A DNA stretch of 5,650 nt, from NCBI GenBank assembly GCA_018266335.1, contig JAFEAR010000025.1, positions 1 through 5,650 on the forward strand. The letters run 5' to 3'. Within the stretch, counting starts at the first letter, position 1; every line of letters begins with the position of its first letter. Shown in pieces: positions 1-4,047 of the stretch. Under the pieces are notes generated by a model. The model was not told the origin of the DNA. It saw nothing but the letters and a program-made list of their open reading frames with translations, and searched no databases. A program made the position numbers and the translations under genes. This stretch comes from Bdellovibrionales bacterium (GTDB lineage Bacteria > Bdellovibrionota > UBA2428).

Positions 1-932
1 CAGCTCTACTCGGCAACGCTCTTGCCCCGCCAGTCTCCACTACCCCCGGCATCATCGGGGAAACACGATTTGAGATTCTGAACATCCCTGTCATCCTGTC
101 TGGCAATGACGAGCTTGGGCTTGCAGTGGCGGCCTGTGGTCAATCGTCAGGCTGGAGCGGATATCAATTGCTTGCGTCCTATGATCAGGGCGCATCCTAT
201 TCCGAAGCCTTCCAGAGTGAAGTGGCCTGCACTATCGGCGACACAGTGACTGCGCTGCTTGCTGAGCCTGCTGGCGCAGCGTCACCCAGCTCGCAGACAG
301 TAGAAGTCACAGTCAACTTCCCGCTGACCGGAGTCACCCACGACCAAATCATGCAACGCAAGAACCTCTGCGTGATTGGCGATGAGGTGCTCCAGTTTAC
401 CACGCCAACGCTGCTCGACCTCACTGACGGTGTGTACCACTATAGACTGGAGGGGCTGTACCGTGGGCGGTTCTATACAGTCGCAGATACGTGGCCGCAA
501 GACACGCGGTTTGTGCTGCTGGATGGCGGCGTCATCTTCGCGCCAATTGATCGCACTTTCCTCGGCACTGATTTGTGGTACAAGCCGGTCAGCCTCGGGC
601 GAACCTCTGATGAGACAACGCCTACCGCCTACCTGTTCGATGAAGGTGTGAGCCAAACTGAGTTCCCAGTCAGCAACGTCACATCCACCCGCGACGGCAG
701 CAACAATGTCACTGTGACGTGGGTTGGCGCTGCGCGGCTCGGGTTCGACACAGCGCCGTACAACTCCAAATACTTCACTGGCTATCGCGTCAAGTTCAGT
801 GACGGTCACACCATCGACACAACGTCAATGATTGCAACCTACAGCTCAGCGCCGACCAGTATCACTGTGCAGGTTTGCGGGCTGAACTCGATCACTGGCG
901 AAGGCCCATATTCCACCGCTCTGGCTACCTGA
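1..932 (+). CDS. Phage tail-tip / host-specificity-like protein, C-terminal part (partial at 5' end)
   Basis: The open frame enters the window at base 3 and runs 309 codons to TGA at 930-932. The GTG at 126 is internal, because codons upstream of it continue the same protein. The segment reading GDEVLQF, then a tyrosine-rich stretch, then LEGLYRGRFYT resembles the region of siphovirus and gene-transfer-agent tail proteins where an identity/quality-of-field motif is followed by L-L-R-G-R. That is a family resemblance from memory, not a search. The last ~90 residues, with VTVTW, then YFTGYRVKF, then an alternating strand pattern, look like a fibronectin type III domain, common at the ends of tail fibres and central tail-tip proteins. 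A structural gene at the end of the tail module fits the next gene 10 bases downstream. The function in receptor contact is inferred. An alternative is a generic baseplate or fibre protein. Confidence 0.8.
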   Translation, partial: ALLGNALAPPVSTTPGIIGETRFEILNIPVILSGNDELGLAVAACGQSSGWSGYQLLASYDQGASYSEAFQSEVACTIGDTVTALLAEPAGAASPSSQTVEVTVNFPLTGVTHDQIMQRKNLCVIGDEVLQFTTPTLLDLTDGVYHYRLEGLYRGRFYTVADTWPQDTRFVLLDGGVIFAPIDRTFLGTDLWYKPVSLGRTSDETTPTAYLFDEGVSQTEFPVSNVTSTRDGSNNVTVTWVGAARLGFDTAPYNSKYFTGYRVKFSDGHTIDTTSMIATYSSAPTSITVQVCGLNSITGEGPYSTALAT

Positions 933-942
933 GGATTCCACA

Positions 943-1281
943 ATGGCAACCCCCAACCTTGCACTTCCGACTGCTCCTGCTGGGGCAACTGATATTAGTA
1001 TCGCCTACAACGAGGCAGTCCAGATCATCGACGCACTGTCACCGCTGGTGGTACAATCCATGGCGTTGACCGCGCCACCGACCACTGTTGCGGGTGATGT
1101 CGGCAAGCGTTGGATTCCTGCCGCGACCGCGACGGGCGCTTGGGCTGGGCAGGAGGGAAAAGTGGCGCTGTGTACCGCTGCGGATGTCTGGAAGTTCATC
1201 ACTGCCCCCGTCTGGACATACGCGCGCGACCTGAATACGTCTACAGATAAGCGACAGACTTCAGTTGGGACATGGGTGTAA
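943..1281 (+). CDS. Small phage structural protein, DUF2793-like
   Basis: This 112-residue protein starts at ATG 943, preceded by GAGG about 8 bases upstream and 10 bases after the tail-protein stop, so the two genes are probably co-transcribed. Residues 4-35 (NLALP, then NEAVQIIDAL) and residues ~42-75 (LTAPPTT, then ATGAWAGQEGKVA, then VWKFI) follow the pattern of DUF2793: an N-terminal LALP-x-NEA-LDAL segment and then GAWAG with aromatic residues. DUF2793 proteins sit beside tail or host-specificity genes in phages and gene-transfer agents, and their exact role is unknown. The protein is shorter than many family members and has no transmembrane segment. It is the last rightward gene before the convergent boundary and the cassette array. 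Confidence 0.75.
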   Translation: MATPNLALPTAPAGATDISIAYNEAVQIIDALSPLVVQSMALTAPPTTVAGDVGKRWIPAATATGAWAGQEGKVALCTAADVWKFITAPVWTYARDLNTSTDKRQTSVGTWV

Positions 1282-1337
1282 GGTATAACGCGCAGTTTGA
1301 CGTATGCGTTCAAGGGCTAGCGCGTTGCGCAGGGCGC

Positions 1338-1380
1338 GCCTAACTGGTGGGCTGTACTACCCTAGCGGGTAAAGTTGGGC
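1338..1380 (+). repeat. Inverted repeat with R''/R'-like core ends, possible vestigial attC or attI-like site
   Basis: GCCTAACT at 1338-1345 pairs with AGTTGGGC at 1373-1380 over 8 bp with one G-T wobble. The outer heptamers GCCTAAC and GTTGGGC fit the integron consensus RYYYAAC and GTTRRRY exactly. Inside lies a small hairpin, TACCC 1358-1362 with GGGTA 1367-1371. At 43 bp it lacks recognisable L''/L' arms and is shorter than a normal attC. The right end (CCCTA, then AAAGTTGGGC) is reminiscent of the end of attI1, which reads CCCTA then AAAGTTAGGC, but that similarity is short and recalled. It could equally be a chance inverted repeat at the end of the tail operon. Confidence 0.35.
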
Positions 1381-1383
1381 GCA

Positions 1384-1403
1384 GCCTATAACTGGTTATT
1401 GGC
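1384..1403. repeat. Near-palindrome ATAAC-TG-GTTAT flanked by GCC/GGC
   Basis: ATAAC 1388-1392 and GTTAT 1395-1399 are inverted around a TG centre, with outer GCC 1384-1386 and GGC 1401-1403 also pairing and one T-T mismatch between. The two-base centre is too tight for an RNA hairpin but suits a dimeric DNA-binding protein or recombinase. It directly abuts the half attC at the left end of the array. Function is unknown. Confidence 0.35.
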
Positions 1404-1421
1404 TTAATTCAGGCGTTAGCC
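1401..1421 (+). repeat. Right-half attC at left edge of the array (L' arm plus R' core GTTAGCC)
   Basis: GGCTTAATTCAGGC at 1401-1414 is identical to the right arm of the complete attC sites at 1613-1702 and 1890-1949, and is followed by the core GTTAGCC at 1415-1421. No matching L'' arm (TTCAAGCC) or R'' occurs at the expected spacing to the left, so only half of an attC is recognisable. The core belongs to the first cassette, whose right end carries the complementary GGCTAAC. This is either the remnant of a site whose left half was lost, or a divergent attachment site where the array was first seeded. Confidence 0.7.
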
Positions 1422-1422
1422 G

Positions 1423-1587
1423 TCATTCGTCGCTGAAAGGCGAACCGCCACCGAAAACAATGGTCGGCGTTCCGTTCACCCGCCTCACTTCCTCGATGTT
1501 GTCCCAAACACTGGCCTCGTCAGCACAGACCACAACCTCGTCATCGTCAAACTGCGCGAGCGCCTTGATAAGTTCAGATTTCAACAT
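1423..1587 (-). CDS. Cassette 1 protein, 54 aa, small phage-type hypothetical
   Basis: The frame runs from ATG at 1587 to TGA at 1423-1425. GGAG lies a few bases upstream of the start, and the leader begins 26 bases inside the R'' of attC 2. The protein opens with an amphipathic helix (LKSELIKALAQF), has an acidic DDDEVVV strand, WDNIEEV in the middle, and ends FGGGSPFSDE. No cysteine pair, membrane segment or catalytic motif is evident. The overall plan (LxxAL, DDxxVVV, WDNIxxV, GGGSPFSDE) resembles short hypothetical proteins found in phages and prophages, recalled without a search. It fills its cassette nearly end to end and is read opposite to the attC direction. Function is unknown. Confidence 0.75.
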   Translation of the reverse strand: MLKSELIKALAQFDDDEVVVCADEASVWDNIEEVRRVNGTPTIVFGGGSPFSDE

Positions 1588-1612
1588 TTCGCTCTCCGGT
1601 GCCGTTCGTGAC

Positions 1613-1702
1613 GGCTAACCATTCATTCAAGCCGACTGCGCTTCGACTTGGCTCTGTATGTGTGTCCTGCCGCAGCGCAGCGGCTTAATTCAGGCGTTGG
1701 GC
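1613..1702 (+). repeat. attC site 2 (90 bp)
   Basis: R'' is GGCTAAC (1613-1619), followed by a 6-base spacer, L'' TTCAAGCC, a central inverted repeat (CTGCGCT with AGCGCAG), L' GGCTTAA and core GTTGGGC (1696-1702). The extra C in L'' relative to L' sets the polarity rightward. The two ends do not match each other; instead R'' matches the core at 1415, as expected for an inserted cassette. Confidence 0.9.
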
Positions 1703-1869
1703 GGCACTATGCTGCCGCGTCGATCCAGCTCATCGCGCATGGCCTTGGCTTCACGCGATAGAAGGTTGGCGTCGGCTTCGCGGTTGGGGATCAGCATTAA
1801 TTCGAGCGCCAAGTCATGCACGGCAGCCTCCTGCCGGCGCAGCCTTTCTGTAGGGATTGTTTCGTACAT
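1690..1869 (-). CDS. Cassette 2 protein, 59 aa, charged helical hypothetical
   Basis: The start is ATG at 1869 with AGGAG about 7 bases upstream. The frame reads through the attC core on its left and stops at TGA 1690-1692, which lies in the conserved L'-R' spacer of attC 2. The last four residues (PPNA, from 1693-1704) are thus encoded wholly or partly by attC. Most of the protein is rich in Arg, Glu, Ala and Leu and should be largely alpha-helical, perhaps a short coiled coil (RRQEAAVHDLALELM and LLSREAKAMRDELDRRG). There is no signal peptide or membrane segment. I do not recognise a family. The good ribosome binding site, clean fit between two attC sites and helical periodicity support it as a real gene. 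Confidence 0.7.
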   Translation of the reverse strand: MYETIPTERLRRQEAAVHDLALELMLIPNREADANLLSREAKAMRDELDRRGSIVPPNA

Positions 1870-1889
1870 GCTGTCTCCTGTGGCGTGCC

Positions 1890-1949
1890 GTCCAACAATT
1901 CATTCAAGCCGACGCCACTTCGCGGCGCGGCTTAATTCAGGCGTTAGCT
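1890..1949 (+). repeat. attC site 3 (60 bp)
   Basis: R'' GTCCAAC (1890-1896), spacer, L'' TTCAAGCC, hairpin GACGCC/GGCGC around ACTTCGC, L' GGCTTAA, core GTTAGCT (1943-1949). In length and sequence it is close to the 60-bp attC sites I remember from aminoglycoside-resistance cassettes in class 1 integrons (aadB/aadA7 type). R'' differs by one base from the exact complement of the core at 1696, leaving a G-T wobble pair. Confidence 0.92.
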
Positions 1950-2168
1950 GCTCAAAGGATGGCCGACCGAAGCCGGCCATCCGCAGCGTGAATCAATCTC
2001 GGCCGTGTAGCCCATACGTGCGCCCTTCGCTCGCGGTGCTTTCCGGCGCATCCGGTGTTGTTGTCGTCCGGCAGTTAATCGCGGCGCTGCCGGCCACCGC
2101 TCAACACTCCGCACTGCCCACGGCCATGCAAACAGTCGGAGAATCCAGTAGATGATTTTTAGGATCAC
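1944..2168 (-). CDS. Cassette 3 protein, 74 aa, putative membrane-anchored basic protein
   Basis: The most likely start is GTG at 2168, because GGAG sits 6 bases upstream; an in-frame TTG at 2189 lies inside attC 4 and has no such support. The stop TAA (1944-1946) is the complement of the TTA in the attC 3 core. Residues 1-19 (MILKIIYWILRLFAWPWAV) form a hydrophobic, tryptophan-rich helix that could span or lie on the inner membrane. The rest is strongly basic (arginine-rich, MRRKAPRAKGAR at mid-protein). The arrangement recalls small phage membrane proteins, but I recognise no family, and the arginine/proline-rich tail makes the reading less certain than its neighbours. If it is not coding, this cassette has no other obvious gene. 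Confidence 0.5.
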   Translation of the reverse strand: MILKIIYWILRLFAWPWAVRSVERWPAAPRLTAGRQQHRMRRKAPRAKGARMGYTAEIDSRCGWPASVGHPLSS

Positions 2169-2180
2169 TTGTAGCTCCGC

Positions 2181-2268
2181 AGCTAACAACTCATTTGAGC
2201 CGAGGCCGCATCATTGCCTCGGCGGTTCTGTTCACTCGCAGCGGCCCGGCTCAATTCGGGCGTTAGAA
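2181..2268 (+). repeat. attC site 4 (88 bp), with compensatory arm changes
   Basis: R'' AGCTAAC (2181-2187), spacer AACTCA, L'' TTTGAGCC, central inverted repeat (GGCCGC with GCGGCC), L' GGCTCAA, core GTTAGAA (2262-2268). Both arms differ from the other sites, yet still pair (GAGCC with GGCTC) and keep one extra base on the L'' side. The last core base is A where the consensus expects a pyrimidine, and the matching R'' at 2982 has the complementary T. Confidence 0.88.
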
Positions 2269-2269
2269 C

Positions 2270-2953
2270 TCATGCAATCAGCCTTCCCTGCCGCTGCGCA
2301 TCCTCGATACGGCGGCAGGCGATGTCGAAGTATTTTGGTTCTTTCTCAATTCCAATAAATCCACGGCCCAGCGTCACGGCTGCCACTCCCGTTGTGCCGG
2401 AACCCATGAACAAATCCAGAGCCACTGTTTCCGGCTTAACCCACTGCCCAACAATGTGCCGCAGCAAGTCCAGCGGCCTCGGGCATGGGTGCTGCTTTTC
2501 AATGTTCAGTGGTGACGCAACAACGGGCGCGGTATTAGCAACAAAGAAGTCGCGGTTCGCGGTGCCTTGTGACCACGGCTTTTCGCCCGGCGTCCACCAG
2601 CACACAACTGGGTCATACGACCACTGCATTGCCGTTGGCCGCATCTGGACAAAGTTTTTCGCCGCAACAAAGAGCCGCCACTCGCGTGGGAACCACGCGG
2701 CAAGCCGCCGCAGGTTTGTGCCGGACTGCCAAACAAAGACAGGCGAGCCTGGGTTGCAGAGCGCCTCGGCTTCCTCAATCACGGGCCAGAGCCAGTCTAT
2801 GTACCCATCTGGGCTGTCGTCGTGCGATTCATACTTGAAACCAACGCCGAAAGGCGGATCAGTGATTACGGCATCGACCTTCGGCAGCGTCGGCAGGACT
2901 TCACGACAATCGCCCAGGTACAGCGTTGCGTTGCCTATCGTTTCAATCCGCAT
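2270..2953 (-). CDS. Cassette 4: DNA methyltransferase, beta class (probable N6-adenine)
   Basis: This 227-residue protein transfers a methyl group from S-adenosylmethionine to a base in DNA. Motif IV, DPPF, is at residues 32-35, and the SAM-binding motif I (DLFMGSGTT) is at ~180-188, preceded by PRPLDLLRHIV at the usual KPLxL position and followed by FIGIEKEPKYFDIACRRI. Motif IV before motif I, with the target-recognition region between, defines the beta class (N6_N4_Mtase family). DPPF rather than SPPY favours N6-adenine. Length is typical of solitary phage enzymes. The start ATG has GAGG 5 bases upstream; TGA lies just inside the left core. No restriction endonuclease is in the cassette or window, so it is an orphan enzyme here. 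A role in protecting phage DNA from restriction is likely but inferred. Confidence 0.93.
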   Translation of the reverse strand: MRIETIGNATLYLGDCREVLPTLPKVDAVITDPPFGVGFKYESHDDSPDGYIDWLWPVIEEAEALCNPGSPVFVWQSGTNLRRLAAWFPREWRLFVAAKNFVQMRPTAMQWSYDPVVCWWTPGEKPWSQGTANRDFFVANTAPVVASPLNIEKQHPCPRPLDLLRHIVGQWVKPETVALDLFMGSGTTGVAAVTLGRGFIGIEKEPKYFDIACRRIEDAQRQGRLIA

Positions 2954-2981
2954 GGAATCCTCGTGGGTTCAAGCGCATGAG

Positions 2982-3089
2982 TTCTAACCATTAATTCAAG
3001 CCGACCCTGCTTCACGGCGGCAAATTTTTCAGGTATGTTCGTGCTCGATTGCCGCCGTTCAGCAGGGCGGCTTAACTCAGGCGTTAGGT
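2982..3089 (+). repeat. attC site 5 (108 bp)
   Basis: R'' TTCTAAC (2982-2988), spacer, L'' TTCAAGCC, a long central inverted repeat (CCCTGC with GCAGGG and CGGCGGCAA with TTGCCGCCG), L' GGCTTAA, core GTTAGGT (3083-3089). It is the longest site here; the extra length is all in the central stem-loop, the region known to vary among attC sites. Confidence 0.92.
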
Positions 3090-3281
3090 TGCAGGTCGCA
3101 CAGCGTCGATTTCTTGTTGCAATGCCTTGAACTTCGCTTTCTCGCTATCTCGGTGGCGCTCTGAGCCGGTCGGCATTTCATCCTCCGGAACTGCCTCGTC
3201 GCGCGCGTAGTCCCACACATATTTCTTGCCGTTGATTTCCATGCCGCCGTACATCTTGCAGATTCGCGCAAGCCCAGCCAT
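3084..3281 (-). CDS. Cassette 5 protein, 65 aa, small phage hypothetical
   Basis: The start is ATG at 3281 with GGAGG about 7 bases upstream. A second ATG five bases upstream opens a different frame with poorer composition and is rejected. The stop TAA (3084-3086) is the antisense of the attC 5 core. The N-terminal half reads RICKMYGGMEINGKKYVWDY followed by an acidic stretch with PEDEMP, then a charged helix ending in EIDAV. This combination (RICKMYG, NGxxYVWDY, xxEMP) matches a short hypothetical protein I have often seen in phages and prophages, usually in early or accessory operons. Its function is not known to me. A single cysteine gives no case for a zinc site. Finding such a phage protein as an integron cassette is unusual. 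Confidence 0.8.
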   Translation of the reverse strand: MAGLARICKMYGGMEINGKKYVWDYARDEAVPEDEMPTGSERHRDSEKAKFKALQQEIDAVRPAT

Positions 3282-3305
3282 TTCATGCCTCCAAGTTATC
3301 CTGCA

Positions 3306-3365
3306 ACCTAACTATTCATTCAAGCCGACGCCGTTTCACGGCGCGGCTTAACTCAGGCGTTAGGC
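3306..3365 (+). repeat. attC site 6 (60 bp)
   Basis: R'' ACCTAAC (3306-3312), spacer TATTCA, L'' TTCAAGCC, hairpin GACGCCG/CGGCGC around TTTCA, L' GGCTTAA, core GTTAGGC (3359-3365). It is nearly the same as attC 3 outside the core heptamers and a few loop bases. R'' is the exact complement of the core at 3083. Confidence 0.92.
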
Positions 3366-3366
3366 G

Positions 3367-3588
3367 TCACCAAAATGGGTTCCTCACACGCCGACAGGTG
3401 GCTTGGGTAAGCCCCTCCAGCACGTCAAGTTCGTCTTTCAACTGCTTCAAATCAGCTTCTATGCGCGCCTTTGCTGCGCGCTTGGCTTTCTCGAAACTGC
3501 GGAACGTCGTTGGGTCTTTGTCGTGGCGCGTGCCTTCGTACATTGTTACGCCTTCGCCGTGCCTTGGGTGTGAGTCGTACCAAATCAT
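3367..3588 (-). CDS. Cassette 6 protein, 73 aa, charged helical hypothetical
   Basis: The frame runs from ATG at 3588, preceded by AAGGACGAGG, to TGA at 3367-3369 next to the core of attC 6. An internal ATG at residue 16 (MYEGTRHDKD) also has a GAAGG upstream, so a 58-residue version is possible. Residues ~30-60 (FEKAKRAAKARIEADLKQLKDELDVLEGL) form a long amphipathic, highly charged helix, probably a coiled coil. The N-terminal part is histidine- and aspartate-rich without a clear metal motif. I do not recognise a family. It sits in the last cassette, whose attC is cut off after its left half. Confidence 0.65.
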   Translation of the reverse strand: MIWYDSHPRHGEGVTMYEGTRHDKDPTTFRSFEKAKRAAKARIEADLKQLKDELDVLEGLTQATCRRVRNPFW

Positions 3589-3610
3589 TGCCTCGTCCTT
3601 CGTGGATGCA

Positions 3611-3630
3611 GCCTAGCAATTCGCTCAAGC
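3611..3630 (+). repeat. Left-half, degenerate attC at right edge of the array
   Basis: GCCTAGCAATTCGCTCAAGC follows the attC left end (GCCTAAC, ATTCATTCAAGCC) with four changes or so. It has no central stem, L' arm or clear core beyond it; the next gene stops 8 bases further right. Its heptamer GCCTAGC is one base from the complement of the core that begins this cassette (GTTAGGC), which marks it as the true end of cassette 6, later eroded or deleted. Confidence 0.65.
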
Positions 3631-3637
3631 TAAGGTA

Positions 3638-3841
3638 TTAGTGGTTGTTCTCCCTTGCCTCAACCGTATTCGGCAACAGGCTGCGTTCGATAAAGTCACT
3701 TAGCTCGGTGCATCCACCGACCATCAGCATCGAGCCTTTGGCGTCGGTGTACTCCAGCAGCACAAAGGCAGCGACTACTCCGTGTTTGATGCACGCTGCT
3801 TTGAAATCTTGCTCGAATGCTTTGATGTTGTTTGTGGTCAT
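3638..3841 (-). CDS. Small unknown protein, 67 aa, last gene of the leftward phage block
   Basis: ATG at 3839-3841 overlaps the stop of the preceding gene as ATGA, so translation is probably coupled; the upstream Shine-Dalgarno is weak. The protein has an N-terminal helix (IKAFEQDFKAACIKHG), a hydrophobic strand (VVAAFVLLEYTD), then SMLMVGGCTELSDFIERSLL. This looks like a small alpha/beta fold without a membrane segment. I recognise no family. The stop TAA is 8 bases from the eroded attC end, so it is either the first backbone gene outside the array or the content of a cassette whose own attC has been lost. Confidence 0.7.
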   Translation of the reverse strand: MTTNNIKAFEQDFKAACIKHGVVAAFVLLEYTDAKGSMLMVGGCTELSDFIERSLLPNTVEARENNH

Positions 3842-4047
3842 TGGGCTGACTTATTTCGGTGCGTGGCAGCGATGTACTCCAGTCGATAGGTCATGTAGCG
3901 CCGGTCGTTCTGCTGCCCGGTTTGTTCGTCGATACGCTGCATAACCTTTTCGGTAACAACATTATACAACTTTTGGTTGACGACGCCACCGTCTTTCAAG
4001 ACGGCTTGCGCACGGCGCACTTCGCTTTCTGTAAATAGATCAATCAC
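3838..4047 (-). CDS. Small unknown protein, 69 aa, phage early block
   Basis: The start is GTG at 4045-4047, overlapping the TGA of the DUF2786 gene as GTGA. A perfect AGGAGG sits 6 bases upstream, within the 3' end of that gene, and this fixes the unusual start. The protein is mostly helical and charged (IDLFTESEVRRAQAVL, then VVNQKLYNVVTEKVMQRIDEQTG). There are no cysteines, membrane segment or recognised motif. The tight overlap on both sides shows it is translated as part of a polycistronic message with its neighbours. Confidence 0.75.
   Translation of the reverse strand: MIDLFTESEVRRAQAVLKDGGVVNQKLYNVVTEKVMQRIDEQTGQQNDRRYMTYRLEYIAATHRNKSAQ

Larger units (their letters stand above)
1282..1415. 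other. Non-coding boundary between tail module and cassette array
   Basis: No plausible gene lies in these 134 bases on either strand. The stretch separates the rightward structural genes from the leftward cassette genes, so it should hold the 3' ends of two converging transcripts. It contains a GC-rich hairpin (GCGCG 1320-1324 with CGCGC 1335-1339), an inverted repeat at 1338-1380 with core-like ends, a near-palindrome at 1384-1403, and the start of a half attC at 1401. None of the hairpins has a T-tract on either side, so a classical terminator is not supported. Confidence 0.6.
1401..3630 (+). mobile_element. Integron gene-cassette array without integrase (CALIN-like), six cassettes
   Basis: Five complete attC sites and two half sites divide this stretch into six cassettes with junctions after the G at 1415, 1696, 1943, 2262, 3083 and 3359. 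Every complete site has R'' (RYYYAAC type), a 6-base spacer, an L'' arm with one extra base, a variable central inverted repeat, an L' arm and a GTTRRRY-type core. Each cassette begins with a core whose complement ends that same cassette: GTTAGCC/GGCTAAC, GTTGGGC/GTCCAAC, GTTAGCT/AGCTAAC, GTTAGAA/TTCTAAC, GTTAGGT/ACCTAAC, GTTAGGC/GCCTAGC. No integron integrase is visible in the window, and the flanks are phage genes. Mobility would therefore need IntI supplied from elsewhere in the phage, the host or another element. All cassette genes lie on the minus strand, against the attC polarity. Confidence 0.9.

Noticed and set aside
282..809. 175-codon minus-strand open frame inside the tail gene
   Set aside because: It is antisense to a well-supported structural gene that continues from the left edge; no ribosome binding site or recognisable motif.
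1658..2155. 165-codon plus-strand open frame across two cassettes
   Set aside because: It spans an attC site and a cassette junction, begins inside attC 2, has no ribosome binding site, and lies opposite minus-strand genes with good starts.
2214..2987. 257-codon plus-strand open frame opposite the methyltransferase
   Set aside because: It is the antisense of a gene with clear catalytic motifs; the serine/arginine/proline-rich translation has no domain character and runs through attC 4.
3077..3286. Alternative 69-codon frame overlapping the cassette 5 gene
   Set aside because: It starts five bases upstream in another frame; its composition is arginine/cysteine/threonine-rich and unlike a folded protein, while the chosen frame resembles a known phage protein and has better ribosome binding site spacing.
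1890..3365. attC hairpins as rho-independent terminators
   Set aside because: The stems are strong but no T-tract follows them on either strand, and cassette genes on both sides have their own ribosome binding sites without visible promoters, which suggests read-through transcription.
1401..3630. CRISPR array
   Set aside because: The repeats are 60-108 bp imperfect inverted repeats with variable centres, separated by 190-710 bp that hold genes; CRISPR repeats are short, near-identical and evenly spaced.
1282..3637. Integron integrase gene or a Pc-type promoter next to the array
   Set aside because: No frame in the window shows tyrosine-recombinase motifs, and the left flank has no convincing -35/-10 pair reading into the cassettes.
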